A DNA stretch of 64,000 bases, from positions 16,001-80,000 of the forward strand of contig JAODUO010000870.1 of assembly GCA_025642075.2 (NCBI GenBank). Reading direction: 5' to 3'. The notes under the pieces are model-generated. The model saw nothing but the letters and a program-made list of their open reading frames with translations. It was not told the DNA's origin and made no database searches. Below are positions 22,574 through 33,293 of the stretch, piece after piece; within the stretch, counting starts at the first letter, position 1; every line of letters begins with the position of its first letter. The position numbers were made by a program, and so were the translations under genes. This DNA comes from Ridgeia piscesae. Its lineage: Eukaryota > Annelida > Polychaeta > Sabellida > Siboglinidae.

Positions 22574-24639
22574 CCATCATTTGTTCAGATAATGTTTGGC
22601 TACCTGTGGATTCTTTATTTCACATAAAGGTTCTTTTTAAGTGCTGCCGTTTTGGGGACGACACCAAGGAAGATGCCACAAGATGAGAACGTGCTGGTGT
22701 CTCGCTTGCAACATGACAACACAAGCCCCAGTAAGTATCCATTACATATGTATTAACTGCAGAAAGTTGTCAAGAATGAGAAGGTACTGGGTTCTTGTAT
22801 GCAGCACTAAACACAGCAAACCTAGTAAATACACATAATCCAAAATAATTTGTACAAAGCAATTCATGTTTGGAGTGTATTGCAAGTAATATACTCAGTA
22901 TTACTTAGTTTTTCTATCACAATAATGCACATTTCTTACTATCCAGGTAACAAAATCGCATTCCCATATTCTTTTGGAAAGTTTTGTTTATGTTCGCTTC
23001 ATAGTGTCAACAACGTTACTGAATAACCTGATTATAATGTAGCGTTACTGTTACCGGAATGTTATGTGTTTGCTGGGTATTACTGCAACTTATATCACCA
23101 TTACTTCAGTTAAGTACACTCAACAGGTGATCAGATATCTCTGCTTACAAAACTAACCGTACAATAGCCTGTTAAATTAAAATAATTTTATTATATAAGC
23201 ACACGCGGTAAACATTACTGTTTCGTGTCATCAGCACAGCACATCTGTGTGAAGCCCACCACTACACTGCACCTCCTAACTCAGTCTGATGACATGCTGC
23301 ACCTGTCCGCCAAGGTGTCTGGTGTAGACAACTATCTGAATGAATGTAAGGTTTTGTTACAGTTTCAAAATATGGCACATTTTCTGCCAACCAAGCCGTC
23401 TTACAAGCTCTCCCATGTGGACATTATCATAAATGATGATGGTGATGGTTTATATATAAACCAAACAAACATTCAAATGTACATAGTATAGATTTGATAA
23501 TATTGTCAATGTTTCACTGATACGCCACAAGTGGCAGATGTTCCCTCCAATACATGCAATACATATGTCTTTTTATCCATGGCTTCTGATATTGACATGA
23601 TTTGTAACTCCTATTTTTATTACCAGACATCTCAACGGAGGAGATTATAGTCCCAGACATCGCAACGGAGGAGATTGTTGAAACCACTGTCGCAACATGC
23701 TGATGAGGTAGTTATTGTTTGTGGTACTGTCATTTCTCTGAATATAGTAACAAATAGTAGAAATAATTGTGTGGAGCGCGAGATTTAAAACATGGCACAA
23801 GAGAATTCCTGAACTCACACTGTCAGCCGAAGTGTATTTTCTGCTGAAGTTGTAATTCGCTGTAAGATCGTAATTCGACTGTAAGATTCTAGTTGAACAT
23901 CATTCCGGCCTAGTACAATAATATTAAGATTGAACTTTTACAATGTGTTTATTTAGTAATGGTGTGGACGGTGTGTGTTCACGGTTAGTCGCCAGATGGT
24001 GCCACTTAATTCTCCAGTTATGTTGTCATGATTGGTGCCACCATTTATATGTAAGTGAAATTTTACACCTGTAACTATTTAGACTTCAGCTGTATTGTTG
24101 TTGCATTTTGCAATTCGCTACTATTGATTATGCATTCAAGTAATATGTCTGTGGCTGGGTAGCCCCTGCATTGTGATTGGTAGATAATTATAGATGTTGG
24201 TTATAGTCAGACAGGTATCTAAATATTGTGTGTTGCCTTGTATGCTGTATCTAGTTTTACTTCTGATACTTTGCATTCTGCCGGTGATGGCTCAACTGAC
24301 AGATCAGGGCTATCTTGCTTAGTACTGTTTTTTGGTTTTTTTTATTATTATTTAGGATTGGGTGACTGTGTAAAGTAGAGGAGTGGACTCATTGTTGTGA
24401 CCGATGTAAATTTGTAATTGCTCTTATTTATGTTACTAAATGTTGTTATGCATAAAACCTTTTGTCTTTTCTGTTACGCTAAAAAGAAATAACTTTGTTT
24501 GTTGTATAACTATACAGTAATGATTTCTGCTGTTGCCTAATTTGTAGCAGTAAGCAGGGCTTACACATAGATAATCATAAAAACTTGTCTAGTTACAACA
24601 ATTCAACTACCCAGGTAATTACAATTCGGTTTATTCCAG

Positions 24640-26017
24640 TTCAGCTGAATGACTTTGACGAGCTGACGGATGATCTTCTTATGACGTTGCAAGCAACGAA
24701 GACTATGAAGATAATCCAACGTTTTTGGCAACCTGGCTCACTCTTGCCCAAAGTCGACTACACAACATGGGACACTTTGGGCAAGAGTTACACGTTAAAC
24801 CCTACATATGTGGGACGGCATGTCAGGCTGCACAGAACAGCAGACCTCATGACGGTACTGGGAAATGTATCATGATAACTTAACTGACATACATGCACTT
24901 GTCAGTATATGTTCAGGGTAGTTTAATATAAATGATTATTTATAAAGTTAAAATAATTGAGGTTTTTGTAAAATTTATAATCTGTGACTCTTTTTTAAAT
25001 CTGTGCACTTACCATAATAGTTTTAATGTTTGTCACACTAACTATGCCCAGGAGTAACATATTAAGGAAAGTAAATGTAGCACATAGGTTCATAAGAACA
25101 AAATAACAAGTGAAATATTACTGGGTGTGTTCTTTAAACAGGACACACTGCCAACCATGGCAGAGACCGTTATTATGCCGATTTTATAGTATTGTGATGT
25201 CGTAGTAAACTTGATCACAAATGCATTGCACTGCAGGGTGAGCAACCACTTCCTGTGACGCCCTGCCTTGACGATGTCTGGAAGCATCATAATGTCTCCC
25301 CAGCACTGATGGCTGTAGTGAACAAGGTGAAGCTCTCTGGCTTTGCGTTTGGCACAATCAGACCGAACAGTGATGTTATTGATGAGGTAAGTTAACTGGA
25401 CACTTCTAAGTAAGGTTAGTAAACAATATATTAACAATCGGTTGAGCATAGAAAAGGTATTTACTGTTACCATATATATGCTGAATGCACAACTAGTACA
25501 GCCGAACAATATCAATATCATTTCTCAATACGAATACAAGATGCTCTGGTGAACAAAGCAAAGCTGGCCAGATGCCAGATGATTGACTCATACATGGTTC
25601 AGAGTGTGTGTGCATTGAAAAGTATTTAATTGGATAAAACATTGTGTCAGTGTTCATATAACAGTTCACACATATGGATACACTATCAGTTGGGATTTGC
25701 CCTTTTAAACATGAACTACTTCACACCTTGACCATGATGATAGAATTACTTGTTTTTAATTGCTTTTCCACCACAGTTTTTATGTGCTTCCATGCAGCAA
25801 CAACGACTTTTGCCCGTTCCTGTTTATGATTACGCCAAATGATTTTGTTTATTGCATCTCTTACCTTGAGTTTTCAAGGATATAGGATATGGAAGTGTTG
25901 CCAAATTAATGAATTACATACTTTGTCAACTGTAATCACATATTTATAGTGTATCGTGATAGGGCTATTGTGTGTCGCATACCAACTGTAGGGGGTTTTT
26001 TTTTTTTTTTAAAATAT

Positions 26018-26085
<68 letters not shown>

Positions 26086-26906
26086 GAATGGTGATTCCTT
26101 CTGACCCAAACAAATGCCAGGTGATTACTTTATTGTAGGTGATCCGAGCTTACATGCAACTCTTAGTGCAAGAGAAGAAAGCAAGTACGATTGACTGCCA
26201 TGTCATGAACTTGCTCCTGAAGTCACCAGATACAGCCGCCTTCCCAAAGGTACCTTGGAATATTACACTCAATGATCATGGACAATATACCTTGTACTTT
26301 TTTGAGTTGAAATTTCATAGCACTGTTGCTGAATACATTCTCTGAATGATTTAACAAGTGGTAAGTTTTTATTTGCATGGGGACATTTACTATGTCTTAT
26401 TATCCTTATGTCACACAGCTAAATGGTTTGATGTATGACTGTGTTTCAGCATGTCTTTGATGATACAAACATTGTGCTGGCACCATTCAATGTGTCTGGT
26501 GACCATTGGGAGCTGCTGGCTTTCTACCCCAGTGTGAGAAACATTGTGTATGTCAATCCACTGGGGGAGAAGGCAACACGCATCAAAGCCATCCTCAATG
26601 CGTCGAATGCGACCACTAAGAGGTACCAAAACGAAGTTCCTCAGGGGACATGGAAGGTGACACTTCGGCCACACACCAGACAGCAAGATGGCCACAGTTG
26701 TGGGGTATTAGTCATGGAAGTAAGTGCAAAAAGGCTAACAAGACACACAGCTGTATGCTGCGTCCGTGTGTGTTACATACCTCCGTTACTTTACTAGTGT
26801 TTTTTTCCTTGACATGAACGGTAACCTACTTACCGGTACTTATAAATGCAATGTCCATGTTTGCTGGGTTTCTGAAAAACAAGATTTGTATAAATGCTTT
26901 ATATTA

Positions 26907-26994
<88 letters not shown>

Positions 26995-27972
26995 TGTTTG
27001 TGTGTAAATGTTGCATTGTTGATGCTCTGTATATGAGTGAGAACACTTGTAATGATAACTTCACATTGCACTTCCTAATCAATTGTTTCAGCTCGCAGAT
27101 CTTCTCCTGGCTGGCAAAGACCTCATGATAGAGAACACAGTCAACAACTTGCGGAGGCAACAGGCACAGCGACTCCTAGACAACATGGACAGAGGTAACA
27201 AAATAACATCCATGATTTCATTGTTTATCTGTTATAATAATAGCATATGTAATTAAGCCAGTATCCCAAAGCACTAGTGGTTGAAGGAAGATTATATTTT
27301 TACAGCTTCTTTTTAGCATACCATACAAGTAACATACAAATTTATTTATTTTATATTATTGTTTTATATTATTCTAACATATGTGTATCGTGTGGTGCTA
27401 TATAAATTTACTAAACTGTTTATACTGCAAATATTGTTGTTACCACATTATTCTATTACTACTAACTCTGTTTGAATAATTATATGTTTCTGTTGGTTGT
27501 GACAGATGCTGTAACCAAATGCTGCAGGTACTGTGGCAGCCAAGACACCGGGACTAGAGATTGGGCAAGTATTATTTGTACTTGCTTCGTTGTTTTCTAT
27601 TGGACTACTCTGTAAGTCATGCCCCTTGATATATCATAATGATTCAGTATTGTATATAATAAGGGAGATTAAATGCACCACTGTCAAATCCATCCTTCCA
27701 TCCATGCATGCATACATGGATCCATCTTCGACTGAATCATCTTGATACCATATCATGAACTCATTCATCATGTATACCAATAATCTATAATGCCAGTTCA
27801 TGTATTACATTTCTGTTCATTATGTGAAAATGTACTTATGTTGTAGGTAGCATGTCACAGCTGTCACTGGCTGTATCATGCTACATGTGCCGGGAGCAGG
27901 AGTGGTGGATACTTCCGATGTGATCTCTGCCAGCTGCAGGGAGATGGCGATTCGGACGACTCTTCAAACTAG
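24640..27972 (+). CDS. Ulp1-like (C48) protease with C-terminal PHD finger, Ginger-like element
   Basis: Seven phase-consistent exons without a stop: 24,640-24,854; 25,237-25,386; 26,139-26,249; 26,450-26,719; 27,092-27,194; 27,506-27,564; 27,847-27,972 (TAG). The protease has GDHWELLAFY (catalytic His), IVYVNPLGE (third-residue position, Asn rather than the usual Asp) and QQDGHSCGVLVME (oxyanion Gln and nucleophile Cys). The tail reads CCRYCGS...DW|VACHSCHWLYHATC then CDLC, the C4HC3 order of a PHD finger. In Ginger1 transposases an Ulp1 domain follows the integrase, and exon 24,640 joins in phase to the donor at 23,707. This may therefore be the C-terminal half of one transposase rather than a separate gene. 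No start codon could be chosen. Confidence 0.8.
26000..26084. repeat. (TA)n microsatellite in transposon intron
   Basis: Poly-T (25,988-26,001) followed by about 37 TA dinucleotides with small interruptions. Confidence 0.96.
26450..26719 (+). CDS. Ulp1 catalytic exon
   Basis: Acceptor GTTTCAG and donor GTAAGT bracket the entire catalytic region: VSGDHWELLAFYPSVRNI, VYVNPLGEKATRI, RYQNEVPQGTWKV and RQQDGHSCGVLVME. His, Gln and Cys are present and the acidic position is Asn. The family (SUMO/NEDD8-type peptidases) cleaves ubiquitin-like modifiers; the substrate here is unknown. Confidence 0.88.
26909..26995. repeat. (TA)n microsatellite in transposon intron
   Basis: About 42 AT dinucleotides. 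Confidence 0.97.
27506..27972 (+). CDS. PHD-finger exons joined by a GC-AG intron
   Basis: The first exon ends ...GATTGG before GCAAGT; the next begins after TTGTAG with GTAGCATGTCAC. Joining gives CRYCGSQDTGTRDW|VACHS with continuous C4HC3 spacing, followed by CHWLYHATCAGSRSGGYFRC and DLCQ. The alternative, reading through, breaks the finger. PHD fingers bind histone tails; in a transposon this could guide target choice (inference). Confidence 0.8.
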
Positions 27973-28433
27973 TTGTAGTAGTAGTTCGAAACATTTACAA
28001 CATTATTCAAAATATTAATCTGCATTTCCTAAGAGTTCGCAATAGACATGATCAGACCAATTAATCCATTTAATAATAGGATCCAATTTAGATATAAAAC
28101 ATTATTATGGTTATTATATGTACATAGTTACATATGCAAGTATACCTAGATTTTATGTCACTATGAAAATGCTGGTATATTCAGTTACTACAAGGACATT
28201 CCATAAGATTTACGTAGTATTCACAATATTCGGTATCTTTGACCACAACATGACTTTGAAAGGAGTCGAACACTTTAAACACAAAACATGCATGACATCA
28301 CAACTGTGGCATAATGCCAAATGAATAATTATCCATGCAAGACACATATTTGACCTCCACACAGATCTACAACCAACTGTTGGACCTGTGGTGAACAGGT
28401 GGACCTATGACTGACAGCCAGGCCTACAACTGT

Positions 28434-28435
<2 letters not shown>

Positions 28436-28469
<34 letters not shown>

Positions 28470-28541
28470 CACAGACACACAGACACACAGACACACAGAC
28501 ACACAGACACACAGACACACAGACACACAGACACACAGACA
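28436..28541. repeat. (ACAG)n / (ACAGACAC)n microsatellite
   Basis: Eight ACAG-type tetramers followed by about nine ACAGACAC octamers. Confidence 0.95.
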
Positions 28542-28841
28542 TATAAGAGATATGCCTAAAAGAGATATGTAGGAGAGAGACAGACTGACATAAGAGCGAC
28601 AAATAGACACACAACTGACAAACTGACCTACAGATTACAGGTGGACCTATGACTACCTGACACAACATCAACATGAACAGACAGACCTAAAACTGACTGA
28701 CAGACCTATTACCAACAGCTGGACCTAGAACTATGAAACAGAGATGTTTATAGACAGACGTACTATGAATATGATACAAACATCAAGCAGATACAACTGA
28801 CATAAAATAGACACCAACAGATTTGCTGTATACACACATGA

Positions 28842-29162
28842 CGCAGTGGCTCAGGGGTAGAGCTTCGGACGCAGGACTAAGAGAACCTGGGTTCGAATCC
28901 TGTGCTGCAGTGTTAAAACCTTGGGCAATGTTTTCACTCTACATTGCTCCAGTTTACTCAGCTGTATAAATGAGTACCTGACTATAGATATTGGTGGATA
29001 TGTGTACGAGCAGCCTTCGCACATTAAGTGTAGCATGTGGCTGGATGCTTCCCAGAGAAGTTGAGATGGTATGATTGAACAGGTCTGCCAGGGAAGTAAA
29101 GTGTAAAAGCGCTTTGAGCAGTCCTAAGGACGGGATACTGCGCTATGTAAAAACTTACCTTA
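28842..29162 (+). mobile_element. tRNA-derived SINE
   Basis: The head has an internal RNA polymerase III promoter: an A-box-like TGGCTCAGGGGTAGAGC (28,847-28,863) and a B box GGTTCGAATCC (28,890-28,900) at tRNA spacing. The body continues through GGCTGGATGCTTCCCAGAGA and AGCGCTTTGAGCAGTCCTAA to a tail ACTGCGCTATGTAAAA. The body recurs at about 42,100-42,235, showing it is a dispersed family. It is nested in the Ginger-like element. Confidence 0.82.
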
Positions 29163-29532
29163 ATTTGTTTACATGGATAGGCATGTCACATTTGGTTCAG
29201 TTTTGTTTTCATATTTTATTTTGTTCTTTTCCAGTTGATGTTGTGTTAGTGCATTGAAACTAAATAGGGAGGATATAAAAGAGGTCAGTACTGTAAAGTA
29301 CCATGGCCACATTATCTACAATGATGTTATAGATGACGAGATGTAATGCGTAAGTGTCAACAACTATATGCATGTAGTAATGTAATACACTGTACGCAGG
29401 AAATGTTGTGTGCATGGACCGATAATATGTATAAATATGCTGTTTAATAAATTGTGCTCATCTGTGTACACATTCCAACGATGGGTAAAATCTTTATATA
29501 TTCATGATGTCATACCTTTGGAGTAATGCCAG

Positions 29533-29564
29533 TGGATTTGTCTACTTATATATAATATACATAT

Positions 29565-29634
<70 letters not shown>
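29533..29634. repeat. (TA)n microsatellite
   Basis: Mostly AT dinucleotides, with ATATAC interruptions at the left end. Confidence 0.96.
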
Positions 29635-29639
<5 letters not shown>

Positions 29640-29640
<1 letters not shown>

Positions 29641-31460
29641 AAAATACTTCTAGTTGTATAATATGCCTTGATCGACTGTTAGCATAACTACTGCATGGAC
29701 CGATATATGTATGTACAATCGTGTCTGAAATTAAGCATTGAATTTAATTACTGATGCTGTTAGTACTTCTACTATGCATTAAATAAAATTAAAAAGAATA
29801 ATGTACTTTGTTCAAATACATGATATTTTTTCATGTTATTACCAAGGTATTTCAGTTGTCTTGCATGCAACACAACACTTTCGTGTAATTTATCAAAGGT
29901 GACACCACATACTACTTATTCAAAAAGTTCTTGGTACTTTAAATGTGTACTGGGAGAAGATGTACACCACTACATGTGGCATTTTCATAGCAAGTAAACA
30001 CAGATAAGTTGGTATAACTTCTTTATTTCATTAAATGGGCTATGTTCGATCTGCATATTCTTACAAAATGCAATCTTTCGGTGTTTATCTTTAGATAGCA
30101 ATTCAGGCGAATGATTGATCATCGTTTTAAAAATAATCGGCTGTGTGATATTTTGTTTTCCTTTCTATTCACAATGATATCAGACACTTGGTGATGCCTC
30201 CACCATTAACTGCACGTCTAGAAAATTAGAATAGGATAAAATATGTCAAAAAAGCCAAACGGTAACTACTTGTACATTTTAATAGACTTACACAAGGCAT
30301 GACTCGAGATCTGTTGACATGACCAAGTGACCCCCCAATTAAAGAGTCGTTACTCTAGTTTGAGAACCAGTACTGACATAATACATATACCTGAGGTAGG
30401 TATCTAAAATAGTTTGTTTAATATCCTGTTACATAGTGCAGAACTACCTCCAGTACCTCTTCGCTAAGTGCATTCATGTGCTGTATTTAAAAGGATGTAA
30501 AGGTTAAATGAATTATAAAGAATTTACATTTATTACATCAAAATTACAAATACACATAATTTCAGTATATACGTCAGGCATTTAGATGAACCTACAACAA
30601 CAACATTAAATAGTAAGTATGCAGTGCTGCAGAATATATTCACACAATTATTTAACTACTAATTAATACATGAACATGCGATAGTAAAGATCATAATGAA
30701 AAAAACAGAAGTAATTATTCAGCACTAACATAACTTGAAATTATTAATTTATCCACGTATGTCATAAACTAAATCCATATTTAACATGCGCATGCATGCT
30801 CACATGTATGCTCAATAAATAATACAGTTAAACACACACACAAACACAACTATATTATAATATATACGGGGATATATACTATACACATTTGACATTCACC
30901 CTCAGCGTTTATTAAATTTGTCCAACAAAAATGGGGAATAGTAATTTGTCTTGGGATGAGTAACATTTCAAGGTTGCCAGTGGATAATTTGTTTACGTTA
31001 GGCCCCTGTTTATGCATATTGCTAGGCTAACGAGGATAAAATTATAAATTCTATTCAAATTCGTAAATTCATGGGTATAATTATATTTTATGGTCTTACC
31101 ACAAATCTATACATGCCATTCAAATAAACTGGCATGGTGTTTTCGTGAAATTACACATGATTACATATACACACTCATTTTTTGGGCTGCGGTATATTAT
31201 AATTAGGAAGATATTATTTTGGAGCTAATATATATATCTAAGGACATCCACAGTACGCAGTGCTAAATATAATGTCGTAATTCAATTGCTTTATCAAATG
31301 TGGTATTACCCCAAATTTACATTTCTTTCGAATAAAGTGGCGCCAACTAACGGGTTCTTTGTTAAATCCTACATATAGCAAAATGCATTATTTATTTATA
31401 AAAAGTGTTCGATATATAGTAGTACTTCCAATTTCTTGATCACGTGATAAGTATCTAATT
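29640..31460. other. No gene recognised; AT-rich 3' part of the Ginger-like element
   Basis: No exon with good splice signals or domain was found between the PHD exon and the right terminal inverted repeat, apart from the SINE and microsatellites listed separately. Confidence 0.5.
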
Positions 31461-31534
31461 GTATATTCCGAGTTTTTTCGTCCAATCTCGGAATTCCGAA
31501 ACGGGCAAAGATGGCGGACGCCCAAGACGTAACA
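31461..31534 (-). repeat. Right terminal inverted repeat of the Ginger-like element
   Basis: Ends ...CCCAAGACGTAACA. It also contains an ATGGCGGAC that opens a short frame running into the flanking DNA (31,511-31,735). Confidence 0.8.
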
Positions 31535-31884
31535 GTCGCCGTCTGTGGGATCAAAGAGGACCTAGAACCATGCGCATGCGTATTCGATGAATGGGACGTT
31601 CCGGGGAATCTGAGATGTAAACACGAACGCAAGTGGGATTTAGTTATAAGAACAGTTTTTGAACCAAATAATTCTTTTATTTCGCCCATATGTTTACGAA
31701 ACGCGGTGAATAACGCCAGCGAAATAAACAAATAAAGTTGACATGAATGATAAGTCATTGGCATTGCCACTGCAACTGTGTCGGTCAACAGTTCAGCAGC
31801 ACGAGATCGAAGTAATTTTAATGGTATTAAATGCAATGAAACAATTTGAAGGTGGAATCGTCAGTGTGATCTTTTGTCTTAGCC

Positions 31885-32811
31885 ATGTCATCTAATTATA
31901 ATGAATATGGTCGGTGTAGGCTTAGTCATAATCGCATCAAAGACAAAGGAGCAGGGCCAGGGGAATCGTTTTCCAGCGTATCGAGAAATAGCCATACACA
32001 TACTACTAGTCGTAGTCCCGTTACTACCTGCCTTGGGCAGAGGATTGTCGAAAGGGAACCACTTTCAAACATTTCACCGGATAGGTCTGTATATAGCCGT
32101 AGTCGCCACAGGAATAAAGTTTCGCCATGTCAGTCTACACATAGTGGCAGTTGGCACACATCATCTAACTATAATAAACATGACCACCATGACAGTAAGC
32201 TTAACCGTAGGCGTAGCCATATCAGAGAAGCAGGGGAATCGCTTTTAAACATGTTGAGAAATAGCCCTACACCAGTCAGTAGGCACCTTGGAGGGAGGGC
32301 TGTAGTAGGGGAACCACTTTCAAAATTTTTGCGAGATAGGACTGTACGCACTAGTAGTCGGCATAGGAGTAGCGTTTCGCCATATCAATCTACACATAGC
32401 AGTAGACGGCATAGCAGTAACGTTTCCCCAGATAGATCTTCACGTAGTCTTAGCTGGGATGGCAGTGTAGTAAGCGAACCATTTTCAAGTGATTTGGAAG
32501 GGAACCTCTCACCGTGGCAAAAACGACAGAATGAACTGAATTTGGAACAAACAAATGACAAGAATCGTGCAAACACCGGGCGAGAAATTGACTTTGTTAA
32601 TGTTAGGGATAATTCTGTTAACCGTTGCACATATCGTGAGGATGTGAGTGAAGGAGACATTCATGGGAGACAGCCAACTGTTGGTGCTGTTGCCTCGCGG
32701 CGGGGAAATATGGCAGATGACCAGCTCACAAAGACTGCAGCAGTTTTGGCCAACAACACACAGCGCCAGGGGCAGTGCAGTGTGTGCAACCTTGACTTCA
32801 CAGACAGACGG
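31885..32811 (+). CDS. Exon 1: Ser/Arg/His-rich N-terminus and first half of a C2H2 finger
   Basis: Starts MSSNYNEYGRCRLSHNRIK and has repeated blocks of the type SRHRSSVSPYQSTHSS (around 32,090, 32,340 and 32,400) and GEPLSK / REPLSN (around 32,055 and 32,310). This is low-complexity sequence like RS-type disordered regions. It ends GQCSVCNLDFTDRR at a GTAAAG donor. Joined to exon 2 (EYEAHCAGMLH) it makes C-x2-C-x12-H-x5-H, a C2H2 finger split by the intron. Confidence 0.82.
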
Positions 32812-33239
32812 GTAAAGATTGGTTAATTTGCATTTTAGTACTGACATATTTATCATGAAAAATACTGTACATATCGGTACAGCTCTCCATGGGAACAGTT
32901 TAAGTCACTGTAGACTGATTCGAGGTTGTTGTAACATGAGTGATGCAATGTGAGTGACAAAATTTTTCCTCTTCTGTGCAGCTGGTGGATAAAAAGATGT
33001 CACAGTGTGAAGGTAAACTGTGCTGTACTTGTTGTTTAGCTTACACTCACACCTCAACAAATAGTGATGTCCCTTTGTGCTAAAGCCAATGGTTATAGAA
33101 GAATTTTAGCTACAAAGTTGATGCAAAAATATTATATTTTATAACCTGAGTGACGGCTACTAAATTGTACGTAGCGACTAGAAAATCTATCATTTTGAAA
33201 AACTACTTGCACAATATTGTAGACTGTAACCCCTGTACA

Positions 33240-33293
<54 letters not shown>

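Larger units (their letters stand above)
20191..22577 (-). mobile_element. CR1/L2-like LINE, copy 2, 5'-truncated, inserted in a transposase exon
   Basis: The 3' end is at 20,191 (TTGATTGGTTGATTTATTTA on plus). The element runs leftwards on the minus strand to 22,577, where it stops matching copy 1 after CCGTCATCCA. It is 5'-truncated as usual for target-primed insertion. CAGAT at 20,186-20,190 recurs at 22,586-22,590. Removing the insertion plus one CAGAT restores an open frame (GWQTD|NVWLPVDSLFHIK) across the site, so the LINE landed inside an exon. Lesions in the LINE: a 4-nt insertion near 21,820 and a TGA in place of a sense codon near 21,482. Confidence 0.93.
14758..23703 (+). pseudogene. 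Ginger-like transposase, integrase part (KRBA2-like), disrupted
   Basis: Exons read by splice consensus: about 14,758-14,916; 15,922-16,014; 16,932-17,073; 17,671-17,813; 18,192-18,336; 18,658-18,766; about 19,371-19,478; about 19,657-19,858; 20,094-20,190 continued at 22,591-22,730; 23,235-23,345; 23,627-23,703. The catalytic core shows IDLVDM (first Asp), SDNGGEF (second Asp) and VERGN (Glu). SNTFNERGQ precedes the core, and VYSVGDHVTVAVP with DPRRGFDRVVEV follows as a GPY/F-like tail. This layout matches Gypsy-type integrases and the KRBA2-like relatives. Lesions seen: an apparent donor change to AT at 16,015, a frameshift near 17,040, phase conflicts around 19,371-19,660, a LINE in the exon at 20,190, and a stop with frame change near 22,686. 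A double TGA at 23,701 is either the real end or another lesion, since the donor after it is phase-compatible with the protease exons. Confidence 0.75.
12490..31534 (+). mobile_element. Ginger-like cut-and-paste transposon, about 19 kb, with TIRs and 5-bp TSD
   Basis: The left end starts TGTTACGTC at 12,490 and the right end finishes GACGTAACA at 31,534. The inverted match continues inward through CGTTTCGGAATTCCGAGATT to about 12,592 and 31,461, the left copy having about 29 extra bases. GTCGC occurs as a direct repeat exactly outside both ends (12,485-12,489 and 31,535-31,539). The inverted match stops there, as expected of a target-site duplication. The interior encodes an integrase-like DDE core, a GPY/F-like segment, an Ulp1 protease and a PHD finger, all plus strand. 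Ginger1 transposons are known to pair a Gypsy-type integrase with a C-terminal Ulp1 or OTU protease. Their described targets are CCGG or CCGT, so GTCGC is atypical. The size comes from introns plus nested LINE and SINE insertions. Confidence 0.75.

Noticed and set aside
28842..28915. A functional tRNA gene
   Set aside because: A and B boxes are present, but the acceptor and anticodon stems do not pair convincingly and the sequence continues into a dispersed SINE body.
12490..31534. An LTR retrotransposon or endogenous retrovirus
   Set aside because: The integrase core resembles Gypsy integrase, but no long terminal repeats in direct orientation, gag or protease were seen. The only RT is in a nested LINE, and the ends are inverted repeats.
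32982..33011. Possible extra exon between exons 1 and 2 of the TatD-like gene (LVDKKMSQCE)
   Set aside because: It has splice-like edges, but including it brings a stop in exon 2 and spoils the C2H2 spacing. Direct joining of 32,811 to 33,379 gives a proper finger.
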